Shown: piece after piece, positions 10,269 through 21,108 of the stretch
Layout of the letters: each line of letters begins with the position of its first letter
Position numbering within the stretch: the first letter of the stretch is position 1
DNA from: Spiroplasma endosymbiont of Poecilobothrus nobilitatus
Lineage (GTDB): Bacteria; Bacillota_I; Bacilli_A; Mycoplasmatales; Mycoplasmataceae
DNA length: 64,000 bases
Assembly (NCBI RefSeq): GCF_964030655.1
Contig: NZ_OZ034915.1
Span: forward strand, 744,001 to 808,000
Reading direction: 5' to 3'
The notes under the pieces: generated by a model
The model's database searches: none
What the model was told of the DNA's origin: nothing
What the model saw: the letters and a program-made list of their open reading frames with translations, nothing else
Made by a program: the position numbers and the translations under genes

Positions 10269-10483
10269 TTAATGTTTTTTATTATTAGTATTAGATAAGG
10301 TTTTATTTATTTTTTTATTTTTAAATAAATATTTTTTTAATTCTTCTTTTTCTTCTTTATTTAATTTTAATTTATTTATCATTCAATCAAACCAACATGT
10401 TTCATCACAAAAATAAAAATTACTATCTTTTTGCATATTATTAATAAGGCTGTGTTTTTACAACTTTTACAAACTGCATACAT
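10269..10483 (-). pseudogene. small zinc-finger-like phage protein, probably frameshifted
   Basis: From 10483 the frame reads MYAVCKSCKNTALL and then drifts. In the next frame it continues MQKDSNFYFCDETCWFDWMIN plus a lysine-rich tail to TAA at 10269. Joined, this gives CxxC...CxxxC, a plausible zinc-binding protein of about 70 aa. A one-base slip near 10440 explains the break. Alternatively the second half starts at ATG 10436. Confidence 0.4.
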
Positions 10484-10523
10484 AAAATAAACAACCCCTT
10501 ATTTTAAATTAAATAAATAATGT

Positions 10524-10886
10524 TTAATCTTCACATTTTAATAAAATATTTAGAGAAAACCTACCACCCAAATTAATATCTTCATCTTTATATGCAGAAA
10601 ATTCAACATTATTAATTTTAAGATTTTTAATATTGTTTTGATTTTCCAATAATGAAACTAAATCATTAGAATAATTTAGTGCTAAATTAAAATCTCCTTT
10701 ATTTATAATCATATAAATATTTACATCTAAATTTGCACTATAAATTTTATTTTCTTGATAAGAAAAATTATTAATATTTTTTATTTCGATTAATAAATAA
10801 TTTTTATTTTCAGAGAAAAGATAATTTTTTTCACCAAAAATAGAAACAGTAACATCGGTTATTTTTTCTTTAATTACTTTTTTCAA
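10524..10886 (-). CDS. hypothetical prophage protein, mixed beta fold
   Basis: About 120 aa; start uncertain (TTG at 10886, no strong SD; the frame is open a little further upstream). The alternating hydrophobic pattern (NYLLIEIKNINNF..., NIYMIINKGDF) suggests a beta-rich protein like minor tail or tail-terminator proteins, but position and sequence do not prove this. It is the third gene of a minus-strand set 11568 to 10269. Confidence 0.5.
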   Translation of the reverse strand: MKKVIKEKITDVTVSIFGEKNYLFSENKNYLLIEIKNINNFSYQENKIYSANLDVNIYMIINKGDFNLALNYSNDLVSLLENQNNIKNLKINNVEFSAYKDEDINLGGRFSLNILLKCED

Positions 10887-10950
10887 AATTTTTGTTGTTT
10901 CGTAAGATTTTAAAACAATGTTATTTATTTTTTAATGCCACCCTTCAAAT

Positions 10951-11167
10951 TTAATTTTTTTTATTTTCTTTTTCTTTATTTTTAAGTTCAAAATATGAAT
11001 CAATAAATTCAATTAACGCTATTATTATTGGATCTTCTAATTTTTTACAAATCTTATTAATTTCATTAATTCTGGTTTTACTTAAAGAACTAAAATCAAT
11101 TTCTTGTTTTAAAAAAAATTCTTCTTTTCTTATATCTTGAAATTCATTAACTGTATCAACTAATTTT
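10951..11167 (-). CDS. hypothetical helical prophage protein, start codon unclear
   Basis: Directly after the stop of the 11173-11568 gene an open frame reads KKLVDTVNEFQDIRKEEFF... to KKN and TAA at 10951, about 70 aa. It is lysine/glutamate-rich and helical. No ATG, GTG or TTG lies in frame near its 5' end, so it may depend on coupling, use a rare start, or be damaged. Confidence 0.35.
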
Positions 11168-11172
11168 TTATT

Positions 11173-11568
11173 TTATTCTTTTGTATCTTCAAAATCAAGT
11201 TTATCAATTATTTCAGAAAGCCCCAACGCTTTAATTGCCAATTTATAACTTTTTTTATAAAGTTCTAAATATTTCTCTACTTTTTTATTTAAATCATTAG
11301 TATTTATTTTATTTAATGGCTTATTTTCAAAACTTTGATAATTTTTAACCATTTTTTCATGTTGTTTTTTAAACATTCTCTCTAAATTTTTTAAATTTTC
11401 TTTTCTATCCTCTTCACTATATTTTATATTTTCTGATTTTTCCATTTCTTTTAATGCTTGTTCTGCCATTCCTTTAAATTCGCATTTTCTACAAAAGAAA
11501 AATTCATTATAACCAGTCATATCTTTTTGTAAATCTCTCTTTTTACACATCTCACAAATTTGATACAT
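11173..11568 (-). CDS. zinc-ribbon plus coiled-coil protein
   Basis: The protein is 131 aa. CEMC and CRKC about 20 residues apart at the N-terminus form a zinc knuckle. The rest is charged and helical (KEMEKSENIKYSEEDRKENL...). It starts ATG with GTGGGAATAAAAG upstream. It is divergent from the toxin gene, with the two promoters sharing the 11569-11660 interval. No function assigned; regulatory roles are possible for such proteins. Confidence 0.55.
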   Translation of the reverse strand: MYQICEMCKKRDLQKDMTGYNEFFFCRKCEFKGMAEQALKEMEKSENIKYSEEDRKENLKNLERMFKKQHEKMVKNYQSFENKPLNKINTNDLNKKVEKYLELYKKSYKLAIKALGLSEIIDKLDFEDTKE

Positions 11569-11636
11569 CTTTTATTCCCACTTTCATTTAATTTAACTAA
11601 ATATTACCATTTATTCTACACTTATGCACATTAGAC

Positions 11637-11665
11637 TTGAATATATATATATATATATATATAAT
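11637..11665 (+). promoter_or_regulatory. toxin promoter with AT-dinucleotide-repeat spacer (possible phase-variable switch)
   Basis: TTGAAT at 11637-11642 and TATAAT at 11660-11665 are separated by exactly 17 nt made entirely of alternating A and T. Loss or gain of one repeat unit would give 15 or 19 nt and should weaken the promoter strongly. The 17-nt state seen here is the favourable one. Confidence 0.7.
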
Positions 11666-11713
11666 GTCAATAGAAATGGAAAAAAATTTCAAGGAAGAAA
11701 GGAAATAAATGAT

Positions 11714-14700
11714 ATGAAAAAACTTTTAGGATTATTAGGAATAATTATGATAACTGGAAATGCAATACCATCAGTTATTGCAACAGCACCCAATCGAAAA
11801 CACATTATTAAAAAAAGACAAAATAATGAAAATATATCAACTACTCCAAAAGCACAAGATGAGCAACAATCTCAATTTTTAGCAAATTCAGATAGTAAAG
11901 TTGACATTATTGAAAAAGAAATTACTTTAAATGAAAATTATTCTGATAATATTCAAAAAATGTTACAAGAACTTATTGATGAAAACTATATTGATCCATT
12001 AAGAAGTATAAATATGGGTGGACTTATAAGTAAAGAGCTTGATAATAAAACAATTATTTCTAAATTAGAAGAACTAGAGCCAAAAATGGCTAATTGAATT
12101 AATTGAATTAAAAAACAACAAAATAACAAAGACAAAATATTAATATTAACATTAAAAAATAGTGATAATAAAGATATAAAATTAGTAATTAATTTAAATA
12201 ATTTTTATTTATTGGGATTTATTAACAAAGATAAATATTTTTATTTTGATGACGAACTTTTAGAAAAAGTAAAAGAACATAATCAAAATGAAATTACTGA
12301 ACTAGAAAAAATAAAAACTGATTTAGAAAAACTTAATAAATTAATAAAAGAAAAAAGCAGAGATAAAACCGAAAAAGAAAACTTAGAATGAGAAATTAAG
12401 GAAAAACTTAATAAATTAAAAGAATTAGATAAATTAAAAGAGCAAGTAAAACTTGAAAAAAATCCAGAAGAAATAAAAAAACTTGAAAAAAATATTAAAA
12501 ATATTAACGAGTTAATCAAAGAACAAATTAATAAATCAAAATATTTGAATAAATTAAATAAAGAATTAATTGAAGCAAGAAAAGCAAAATTAAAAGAACA
12601 AATTAATGAAACAAATAAAAAAATAGAAAAATTAAAAAAAGAAATATTTATACCTATTCCTTCAATAAATTACAATAATGATAAAAAATATTTAGATAAT
12701 AAAATTAAAAATTTACAAGGTGAAGGTTTAAAAACCGAGGAAATAAAAACTAAAACGCTAAATACAAAAGTAACAGAAAATTATAATTGTCAAAAGATTA
12801 ATTTAAATTATACAGGAGCATATTCAGAAGATGGATTAGATGTTGTAATAAAAGAAAAAGACAAGCCAACTAGGGGAAAAGATATTATTATTTCGAAAGA
12901 TACTTTAAATAATGCAATTGCAAATTTAGAAAATTATAATAATAAACAAAATGAAAACATTAAAAATGATTTAGTAAGACTGATTTTTATTACAAGTGAA
13001 GCCATGAGATTTCAATGTGATGAAAAAACTTTAAAAATTTTTGCAGAAATTAAAAATACCGATGAATTAAAAAAAATTATAATTGATAGTCAAAATATAT
13101 TAAAAAATATTCAAGAAAAAATATTTAATAAAAATCAAACAATAAATTGAAATGATTATACCTCTCAATTACGGGGTGATTGAAAAAAATATTCAGAACA
13201 ATTCAATAAATTTAGAATAGAAATTTGAAATGAATTAAATGAATTTAAAAAAATTCTTAATTTTATTAATGATTCAAAATATGAAATAAACGAATTTATA
13301 ACAAAAATATTAGATGATAATAATGCAGAAAAATGAAATGAAATTTTAAAAATTGCACAAGAAACTAATTTAATTCAAAAAATAAATAAATACGATTTAG
13401 ATAATAAACAAACTATTATTTTTTTGCTTAGTATAAAAAAAGATAATATTACTTGAAAAAAAAGATTAGATAAATTATTTCCATTAAAAAAATGAAAAGA
13501 AATAGAATTTGGTTATTTTAAACTTTTACACGTAACAATTTTACAACGCAATCTTGATTTAACTAAATTACTGATTAATATCGATGCTGTTACTGATGTT
13601 AATATTCAAGATAAAAATATTTTAAATCCTTTATATTTTGCAATAGAGACAGAAAACATTGAAATAATTAAATTATTGATTGATAATGGTGCTGATGTTA
13701 ATCTTCGAGATAAAAATGATTTAACTCCTTTACATTTTGCAATAGAGACAGAAAACATTGAAATAATTAAATTATTAATTGATAATGGTGCTGACCCTAA
13801 TTTTTTAGATTGTAATAATTCTTTTATTTCACCGTTACATTATGCAATTATAAAAAACAAAAAAGAAATGATTAAAGTGCTTTTAAAATCAAAAAAAATT
13901 AAAAACAATATTAATAACAAAAGTTATCTAAATATAGGATGTTTACATTGAGCAAGTTTAAATTTAAAAAATATAAATAATTTAGAAATAACAAAATTAT
14001 TGATTGATAATGGTGCTGATGTTAATCTTCAAGATGAAAATGGCACAACTCCTATATACTATGCAATAAGTACAGACAACATTGAAATAGTTAAATTATT
14101 AATTGATAATGGTGCTGATGTTAAAAATATAAATAAGAATGGTTTAACCCCATTATACTATGCAATAATTTTAGACAAAAAAGAAATGGTTCAATTTTTA
14201 ATTAATAATGGTGCTGATGTTAATCTTCGAGATAAAAATGGTTTAACTCCTTTACATTTTGCAATAGATGAAAATAATAAAGAAATGGTTCAATTTTTAA
14301 TTAATAATGGTGCTGATGTTAATATTAAAATAACATCAACCGGTGCAACTATTTTACATTATGCAATTATAAAAAACAAAAAAGAAATGGTAAAGTTATT
14401 GATTAATAATGGTGCTGATGTTAATAAGGGTGTAGATAGTTTAATTCCTTTAAATTATGCAATAGGTGAAAAAAAAGAAATGATTCAATTATTGATTGAT
14501 AATGGTGCTGATGTTAATCTTCAAGATGAAAATGGTTTAACTCCTTTATACTATGCAATAAACACAGAAAACATTGAAATAGTTAAATTATTACTTACAA
14601 ATGGCGCTGATGTTAATAAAGGTGTAGAGGGTTTAACCCCCTTACTTTATTCAAAATATATGAAATATATAAAAATTGAAAACCTTTTAAAAGATTTTCA

Positions 14701-17164
14701 GAATTTAAAAAATAAAATAGAATTATTAAATGAACAATTAAAAAAGACAAAAATTAATGAACAAAAAACAAAAATTAATAACAGTTTAAAAGAATATCTA
14801 GTTAAATTAAAACAATTGTTAAAAATTGAATTATCAAATGTTATTACAAAAACTGAGTTAGGTGAAATAACAGATAATCAAAATGAAACTATTTTAAATC
14901 GCATAGCAGAATTAAACCTACAGGTAGATATTAGTCAAGTTAAAATACAAGAAAATAGTATTACTGATACTGCAGCAAGTATTGAATCAATTGATAAAAT
15001 ATATACTGATGATACAGTAAAAGTTACATTTACACTTGGTAAAAAACCAAGTAATATAAATGATACAAAAAAAATAATTACAGAAGATGAATATAAAAAA
15101 CAAGGAGAACGCACGAAAGGAAGTTCAGTAGCTTCAAAAAAATCTAATAACAGTAATACAAATGCTGGCAGAAGTCAACCACAAGGCAGCAGCAGTAAAA
15201 GAGTGAGAGTTGGTGAACAAGCCGGAACTAGTGGCACACAAAACAAAAATACTAAAACAACAAATCAAAATAATTTATATGATGTACCATCAGATAATAG
15301 TTGTTTATTTTGATCTGTGGCGACAGCGTATTTATTGCCAGTAAGAAATAATAATGATAATCAAGAATTTGAAAACCGATTTATCCAGTTATTTGGTGAA
15401 GAAAATTTAAAATATTTGCAATTTATTCAAAAATTATTAAAGCAAGATAATTTAGAAAATAATAGCAATACTCAATTATGATATCAAGATAAAATAGCAA
15501 ATAATTTAGTAACAAATGTATTTCGTAATCGCGTTGTTGATTATATCGAAGAAAATTTAGATACAGTTACAACTCATACTGGCCAATTAACATTTAGAAA
15601 TCTTATTCAAGAAAATAATGAAGTTGCAAGCAATTATTTAGAAAGAATGAGAGAATCATCAACATGGGGTGGTACTCCAGAAATAATAGCAATGAGTAAT
15701 ATTTTAAATTCTAATATTAGTGTAAATAATGACAGTCCTTATCAACCAATTAATCAAAATTCAAGTAATACCATAAATATATTTCATGTTAACGGAAATC
15801 ATTATAATTTTGATATCCCACATCAAATATCATCAACAAATAGTGAAATTGAATCTATAAATAACAACAACAAAACACAACAAGACTTAACGGATGCTGT
15901 TACAGAAAATAAATTAGGTAAAATATCAGATAACCAAGAACAGACGATTTTAAATCGTGCTAGAGAATTAAATCCTAATTTAAATATTGATAAAATTAAT
16001 GTTACAGATATTAGATCAACAACCGCACTTATTGTTTCCAATGACGAAAATATTTATAGTGGTTGTGTAATAATTAGTTTTATAATTGCCACACAAAATA
16101 ATCTAGAAAATATATCAAGTAATCAAGAACACACAATTAAAGAGAGCATTATAAATTCACAAGAAAAAATCGCAACAGTAATTTCAAATCAATCTGTTGG
16201 TGGCGGCACAGCAAGTGTACTTGTAAATAAACAAATAAGTACAAATATTGTAAATTCACAAACAACAGTTAAAAATGCAATAAATAAATATAACTCTCTT
16301 TCAAAAGAAGAAAAACAACAAAAATTAAATGAAATCAATCAACATTATCAAAACTTATCTGAAGATGATAAAAAAGTTTTTAAAGATAAATTAAGAGATG
16401 CTGGTTTGGGGCTTACTTCTACCGGAATTTCTGGTGCTGGAATTTTAGGGATTTCAAAAATGACCGGAATATCACCAATAAAAGGTTTATCAACTACTGC
16501 TAATTATATCAAAAATATTTTATCAACCACTCGTACTGTTGTTTCATCAGAAACAGGGGAAGCAGTAGAAATGACTCCACTTTTATCAGAAAGTACTGTA
16601 GCAGAAGGTTTAACAGCGGCTGAAACTTTATCAGTTACAGAAGGAGCCACAGTTGTTGCAACTGAAGGGGCAATTATTGGAGCAGAAGCTGGTACTGCCG
16701 CAGCATTAGCTCCCGAAACTTTAGGTTTATCATTAGTAATTGGGGGATTAGTAATTGCAGGAACTGCTATTCTTTGATGAATTAATTCTGATCATACAAT
16801 AGTTAAACATGAATCGCATAATCAATATAATGAAATTGAAAAATACTATAAATTTTTAGCTCATGATCAACTAAAATTAGATATTAATATCAATGAATGA
16901 AATAAAATTAAACAAATTTATCAAGAAAATTCAAATAATTATCAAGAATTTAAAAATAAAATAAAATCAGAAATTAATAATTTTTATAAAGAAGATCATA
17001 GTGGTTGAGGCGGATCAATTATTGATGAAGATATTAATACTTTAATAAATATTCTTTATAATCATTTTCAAGAAATAAATAATCATTTTTCATCTAATTC
17101 TAATCACGGCTGGAAAATTGTTACAAATACAATTGGCAGTTATTTTATAATTGAGGAGGAATAG
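11714..17164 (+). CDS. secreted multidomain toxin: RIP + ankyrin repeats + OTU protease
   Basis: 1816 aa in one frame with TGA as Trp. ATG follows AAGGAAGAAAGGAAATAAATG. Order: signal peptide (1-26, MKKLLGLLGIIMITG); lysine-rich coiled coil (~180-330); RIP-like domain (~340-500) with SEAMRFQ, whose E429 and R432 fit the ricin-type active pair, then NWNDY (W479); about ten ankyrin repeats (~615-985) with DNGADVN/NNGADVN turns; a lipoprotein-type repeat domain (LGEITDNQNETILNRIAEL, ~1046-1111); OTU domain with DNSCLFW (C1197), WGGTPEIIAMS and GNHYNF (H1363); a second copy of that repeat domain (~1395-1460); glycine-rich stretch and a membrane segment (~1667-1689). RIPs depurinate the sarcin-ricin loop of eukaryotic 28S rRNA; OTU proteases cleave ubiquitin. 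Spaid, the S. poulsonii male-killing toxin, has ankyrin and OTU parts. Domain calls are confident; the target is inferred. Confidence 0.88.
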
Positions 17165-17168
17165 AAAA

Positions 17169-17501
17169 ATGAAAAAAATATTAAGTATTTTAGGAATAAT
17201 TAGTTTAATTACTAGTGGAAGTAGTAATTTAATTGCTTGTGTTAATAATGAAGCAGAAAAACCACCAGAAGGAAATAATTTAAAATTAGTATCAAACATT
17301 TTGGGAGAAGGAAATACTGAAAAATGATACTTTGGTATTTTTAAAAAAAATAATAAATGAAATATTATTAAATGAAAAGGTAATCAAGAATTTTTTTCAT
17401 ATTATTATGATAAAGTTTATCGTTGAGAAGGCGAAGGCGAACCAGATAATAATATAATTAAAATCAATGAACAAACAGGTGAAATTATAAAATGAAATTA
17501 G
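17169..17501 (+). CDS. small lipoprotein downstream of the toxin
   Basis: The protein is 110 aa and starts 4 nt after the toxin stop with its own SD (GAGGAGG inside the toxin's last codons), so the two are co-transcribed. Residues 1-24 are a lipoprotein signal with lipobox LIAC. The rest is a W/Y/K-rich domain (KWYFGIFKKNNKWNIIKWKG...VYRWEG) also seen at the end of the phage tail gene 17831-18811 (identical DNA) and, diverged, in the lipoprotein at 46935. It may be a surface partner or immunity protein for the toxin; function unknown. Confidence 0.7.
17278..17493 (+). repeat. 216-bp inverted repeat, left arm
   Basis: Identical, base for base as far as I can read, to the reverse complement of 17833-18048. 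It encodes the shared C-terminal domain of the lipoprotein. Confidence 0.9.
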
Positions 17502-17528
17502 TTTTTGTTTAAATTTAAACCATTAATG

Positions 17529-17568
17529 AAATAGTTAATTAAATTTTTTAATTAACTATTTTTTGATT
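17529..17568 (+). terminator. terminator of the toxin-lipoprotein cassette
   Basis: A long AT stem AAATAGTTAATTAAA / TTTAATTAACTATTT followed by TTTTGATTTT. The stretch 17570-17830 beyond it is AT-rich and shows no gene. Confidence 0.75.
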
Positions 17569-17830
17569 TTATAAAGAAATGTAAATTGTATTATACAGGT
17601 AGCGTTTGGGGGTTTATAATATTTAATTTTAAATCAAAGTTTATTTGATTTTTTTTTCTTTTTTTATAATTTTTTACATATATAATTCTGAACAGTACTC
17701 AAAAATAAAAATATTAATTTTTCAACTAAATAAATTGTTAAATTTGAATTTATAATTTATAAAATAAAATAAATAATATTTAAAAACACAAAATTATATT
17801 TATTTAACAATATTTTTAAATAGTGTATAT

Positions 17831-18811
17831 CTATTTTATAATTTCACCTGTTTGTTCATTGATTTTAATTATATTATTATCTGGTTCGCCTTCGCCTTCT
17901 CAACGATAAACTTTATCATAATAATATGAAAAAAATTCTTGATTACCTTTTCATTTAATAATATTTCATTTATTATTTTTTTTAAAAATACCAAAGTATC
18001 ATTTTTCAGTATTTCCTTCTCCCAAAATGTTTGATACTAATTTTAAATGCTCTCAAATATAAACTCTGCTGTTTTGAATATATGTTTCAAGTTCATTTAA
18101 TTCTTGTGTTTTTCTATATTCTAAATTTGTTAAATAATTTTTAATATTTTTTAGTTGGTTTTGTTTTTCTTGTAATAGTTCTTTTTCTTCTTGGATTTTT
18201 TGGGTAATTGTTAGTGGTTTTGATAGGATGCGAGTTGATTCCATTAAAAGTGGTAATAAATATGTGCTTTCATCTTTGGTTTTAATTTCTCAACTATTAT
18301 CTGGATTATATTTCTTTATAAAATTTATTAATGGGAATTCGTAAATACCATCATTTGGTTTTTGGATTAAATTATATTGTGTTAATTTTTCTTTTTTATT
18401 AATTAATTTAATTTCAACAGGATTACCAAATTCTTTTAATTTGCCATTTACTATTTTTGCTTCTTTATTTAAATCTACTTTAATTACAACATAATAGGTT
18501 TCATTATTTTCTATATCATTTCATTCAAAAAGATATTTTGTATCTTTTTCTAATTTAATAATACGGCCACAAACACTTAAATATAATTGCGGATTAAAAG
18601 TAAATTCAACAGTATCATCTGTTATTTTATATGTATATTTTAATTTTTCACTTTCATTTTGAATTAAAAAACCAGTTGAATTTTGGTATATAGTTTCGCC
18701 ATTAGGTAAAATTGTTTTTGTTTGTTGTTTTAATAATAAATCGTATAATATTGCTTGGTCTTTTGCTAAAACAATATCGCCGTTATCAAATGTTATTTTT
18801 CTAATTCCCAT
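17831..18811 (-). CDS. phage tail-tip/baseplate-like protein with lipoprotein-type C-terminus
   Basis: The protein is 326 aa with TGA as Trp. Residues ~1-190 resemble the 19376-19996 protein (ITFDNGDI..., CGRIIKLEKDT, ETYYVVIKVDL) and look like a beta-rich upper-baseplate or receptor-binding domain. A coiled coil follows (~191-250, QEEKELLQEKQNQLKNIKN). The last ~72 residues are the domain shared with lipoprotein 17169-17501. It is the last gene of the rightmost tail operon. A modular C-terminus fits a receptor-binding role; this is inference. Confidence 0.6.
17833..18048 (-). repeat. 216-bp inverted repeat, right arm
   Basis: Reverse complement of 17278-17493, separated from it by about 340 bp. 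It encodes the C-terminus of the tail protein. Confidence 0.9.
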
Positions 18812-18823
18812 TTATTTATTCCT

Positions 18824-19021
18824 CTATTTTTCATCATCATTTTTGATTATTGTTTCTATTTTTTCATCATCTAATTGATCACATTCTTTTTTAATTTTAT
18901 CTTTTAATTTAATTAGTAATTTATTGAATTGTGCTAGTAATGCGGGGATTCCTAGCGTTAATCCGTGAATAGTTCAGTATAGTATTCTTAAAAAGAATAG
19001 TTTAATTTTTTTATTTTTCAT
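18824..19021 (-). CDS. small membrane protein, holin candidate
   Basis: The protein is 65 aa. A hydrophobic segment (LFFLRILYWTIHGLTLGIPALLA) follows a basic start, with a charged tail (DDEKIETIIKNDDEK). Its start overlaps the stop of 19011-19376 and it has an SD (AAGGAGATAAG). Such small proteins beside tail-tip genes are often holins, but a single membrane segment is weak proof. Confidence 0.5.
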
Positions 19022-19376
19022 TTTTCTTATCTCCTTGTTTATGTTTGATATTTATTTCATTGTTGTTTGATAATTTGTTGTTAAAATTAACAGTCATAAT
19101 ATCTAGTTTTGTTTCAATTCGCAAAATTGATAATTGAATTTCGCTTTTTAATTCGTTAAATTCTTTAATATAAATATTGTTTATATTTTGTATATTTGCT
19201 ATTTCTTTGTTGATTGTTTTTAATTCACTTTTAATATTTTCATTTTCTTTTTGTAAATTAGCACTTTGTTCTTTAATATTTTTATTTTTCTTATTTAATA
19301 ACACCGCAATAGTTCCAGTTCCTCCACCAGTTAATAATGATAATATAATTGCAATAATTTCAAGGACTTGTTCCAT
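19011..19376 (-). CDS. membrane-anchored coiled-coil phage protein
   Basis: The protein is 121 aa. One N-terminal membrane segment (IIAIILSLLTGGGTGTIAVLL), then a long coiled coil (NLQKENENIKSELKTINKEIANIQ). The layout is like XhlA-type haemolysin/holin partners. It overlaps its neighbours by start/stop fusion in the tail operon. Confidence 0.5.
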   Translation of the reverse strand: MEQVLEIIAIILSLLTGGGTGTIAVLLNKKNKNIKEQSANLQKENENIKSELKTINKEIANIQNINNIYIKEFNELKSEIQLSILRIETKLDIMTVNFNNKLSNNNEINIKHKQGDKKNEK

Positions 19377-19996
19377 TAAATATTAAATCTCCTTTTAATA
19401 TTAATAATTTTATTATTTATTCTCAATTCAACATCTCTTGCTTTTTGATCATTATTAGTAATTTCATTGTTTATTTTTTCGTATTTTTCTTTAATATCTT
19501 CAATTTTTTTAATATTTTTAATTAACTGGTCTGTTTCAATGTAATTTATTATTTCTTTAATATTTGTAATATTATTTGATGTTGCTTGATAACTGATTAA
19601 TGCTATTTCATAAATGCCATTTTCTTTATTAATTAGATTGTCATTTTGTAAATTTGGGCTTGAGTCGTTATTGTATTTAATTTCTAAATTAACTAGGTCA
19701 GATTGTCCTAAATTAACTTTTATTATTACATATCCGTAATAAGTTTCATTTGGATTGCTGGGTTGAATTAATTCTATTTCTGTATTTTCTTCAATTTCTA
19801 ATAGTCTGCCATAAATTAAAATATAGTTTTGATTAAAAGTTATTTTATTATTATTTTGCGTATAAAATACTTTTTCATTATTTTTAATAATTCCAACTTT
19901 ATTTTCTACATTATTTGATAAAAAATAATTTTGTATGTTTGCGTCATCTACTGCTTCGATATTATGATTATTAAATGTTTTTCCTACGACTGCCAA
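19376..19996 (-). CDS. phage baseplate/tail-tip-like protein
   Basis: The protein is 206 aa and starts at TTG 19996, set by a strong SD (GAGGTGAATAAAA). The beta-rich N-terminal half (YGRLLEIEENTEIEL, ETYYGYVIIKVNLG) is a diverged copy of the start of 17831-18811, ending in a helical tail. It is the first gene after promoter 20025-20053. Confidence 0.55.
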   Translation of the reverse strand: MAVVGKTFNNHNIEAVDDANIQNYFLSNNVENKVGIIKNNEKVFYTQNNNKITFNQNYILIYGRLLEIEENTEIELIQPSNPNETYYGYVIIKVNLGQSDLVNLEIKYNNDSSPNLQNDNLINKENGIYEIALISYQATSNNITNIKEIINYIETDQLIKNIKKIEDIKEKYEKINNEITNNDQKARDVELRINNKIINIKRRFNI

Positions 19997-20024
19997 TTTT
20001 ATTCACCTCATTTGGTCGTGTGTC

Positions 20025-20053
20025 ATCATACCGTCATTAAAATATAATGTCAA
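20025..20053 (-). promoter_or_regulatory. phage-type sigma70 promoter, site 2
   Basis: Minus strand: TTGACA, 17-nt spacer, TATGAT, about 25 nt upstream of the SD of 19376-19996. It is the best match of the four shared phage promoters. Confidence 0.8.
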
Positions 20054-20500
20054 ATAAAAAAGACAATCAACAATGTCTATAAAATATATTTAATATTATT
20101 AAATTAAATATTCTTATGATAGCGAAAAATATTGAATAATAATTATAGTTTTATAATAAAAAACAATTACTTTATGTTTTAATGATTCTTATACACAATA
20201 ATATTTTAGATTTAATTTAAAAATAAAGAAAATATTAAATAATAATTTCTAATTTTGAACATGTCCATAATTTTGTGTTTCAATATCGATAGTATTACAA
20301 AAGCTTAGGTTTTATAAAAATATAAATAAAAATAATTAGATAACTTTTTAAAGGTTGATTTATCGGTATTTTAAAGATATCTCTAAAATAAAAAATAATT
20401 TTTATACCAAAACCTAAACTTTTTTCTTACTACCAATATCTTATTATAAATTATAATTAAATTCACTTTGGTTAATTAATTACCGTATTTTTTATAAAAA
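20054..20500. other. AT-rich intergenic stretch between tail operons
   Basis: No ORF above about 30 codons looks real, and there is no recognisable RNA. Two stretches carry AACCTAA (20285-20315 and 20405-20415). It separates the HNH-like gene from the last tail operon. Confidence 0.4.
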
Positions 20501-21016
20501 TTATAGTAAATCTAAAATAATTTTATAATTTAAACATTTTGATTTATTAATAAAATATTTTAAATATTCAATAAAGTTTTCTTTTTCTGGTAAAACAATT
20601 TCTGCTATTTTTTTGTAATATTTTTTTCTATATTGTTTTCCATTATAAATATTAATTAATTGCGAAATATAATTTAAAACAAAACGAGAAGGAAATTCAT
20701 TTTGATTTAAAAAATAAATTTTTGTATGTAAAATTAAATGTTCTAATAAATTGCAATAAACTAAACGATCTGATTTTTGATAATTAAATGGGCTTTTTCT
20801 TGCAAATTCTGGCGTTGACAACATAATTGCCTTATCTTCATCAATATGATGAATACACAAACCAGCATTTCCTTTTTTGATTTTATTATTAATACTTTTC
20901 ATTTCTGTAGTTAAAAAATAATCACCATTAACCTTACCATATTTTTTAATTAAATAATTTCAATATTCTTCATAACTTAATTTTAATATTTTTTTAATAT
21001 CATAACATATTTCCAT
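20501..21016 (-). CDS. HNH-like nuclease domain protein
   Basis: The protein is 171 aa with one TGA Trp. ATG 21016 has G-A-G-G-T-A-A-T upstream. It contains LCIHHIDEDKAIM and YCNLLEHLILH, the His-His-...-Asn-Leu-...-His pattern of HNH endonucleases, without the Cys pairs that some carry. The remainder is helical and basic. It sits after the Tal-like tail gene. A homing- or packaging-type nuclease is possible. Confidence 0.5.
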
Positions 21017-21108
21017 TAATTATTACCTCAAATTAATTATATAATAGACTTATTGCATTACTTATAAAATAATAAGAAATTTAAAAATGATACTGTAATT
21101 AATTAAAA

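Noticed and set aside
12283..12519. Minus-strand frame rich in Phe, Ser and Leu inside the toxin gene
   Set aside because: It is the antisense shadow of the lysine-rich coiled coil; no SD and no family.
11714..17164. Several separate genes broken by TGA codons
   Set aside because: All pieces are in one frame, TGA is Trp across this whole genome window, and no TAA/TAG interrupts the frame.
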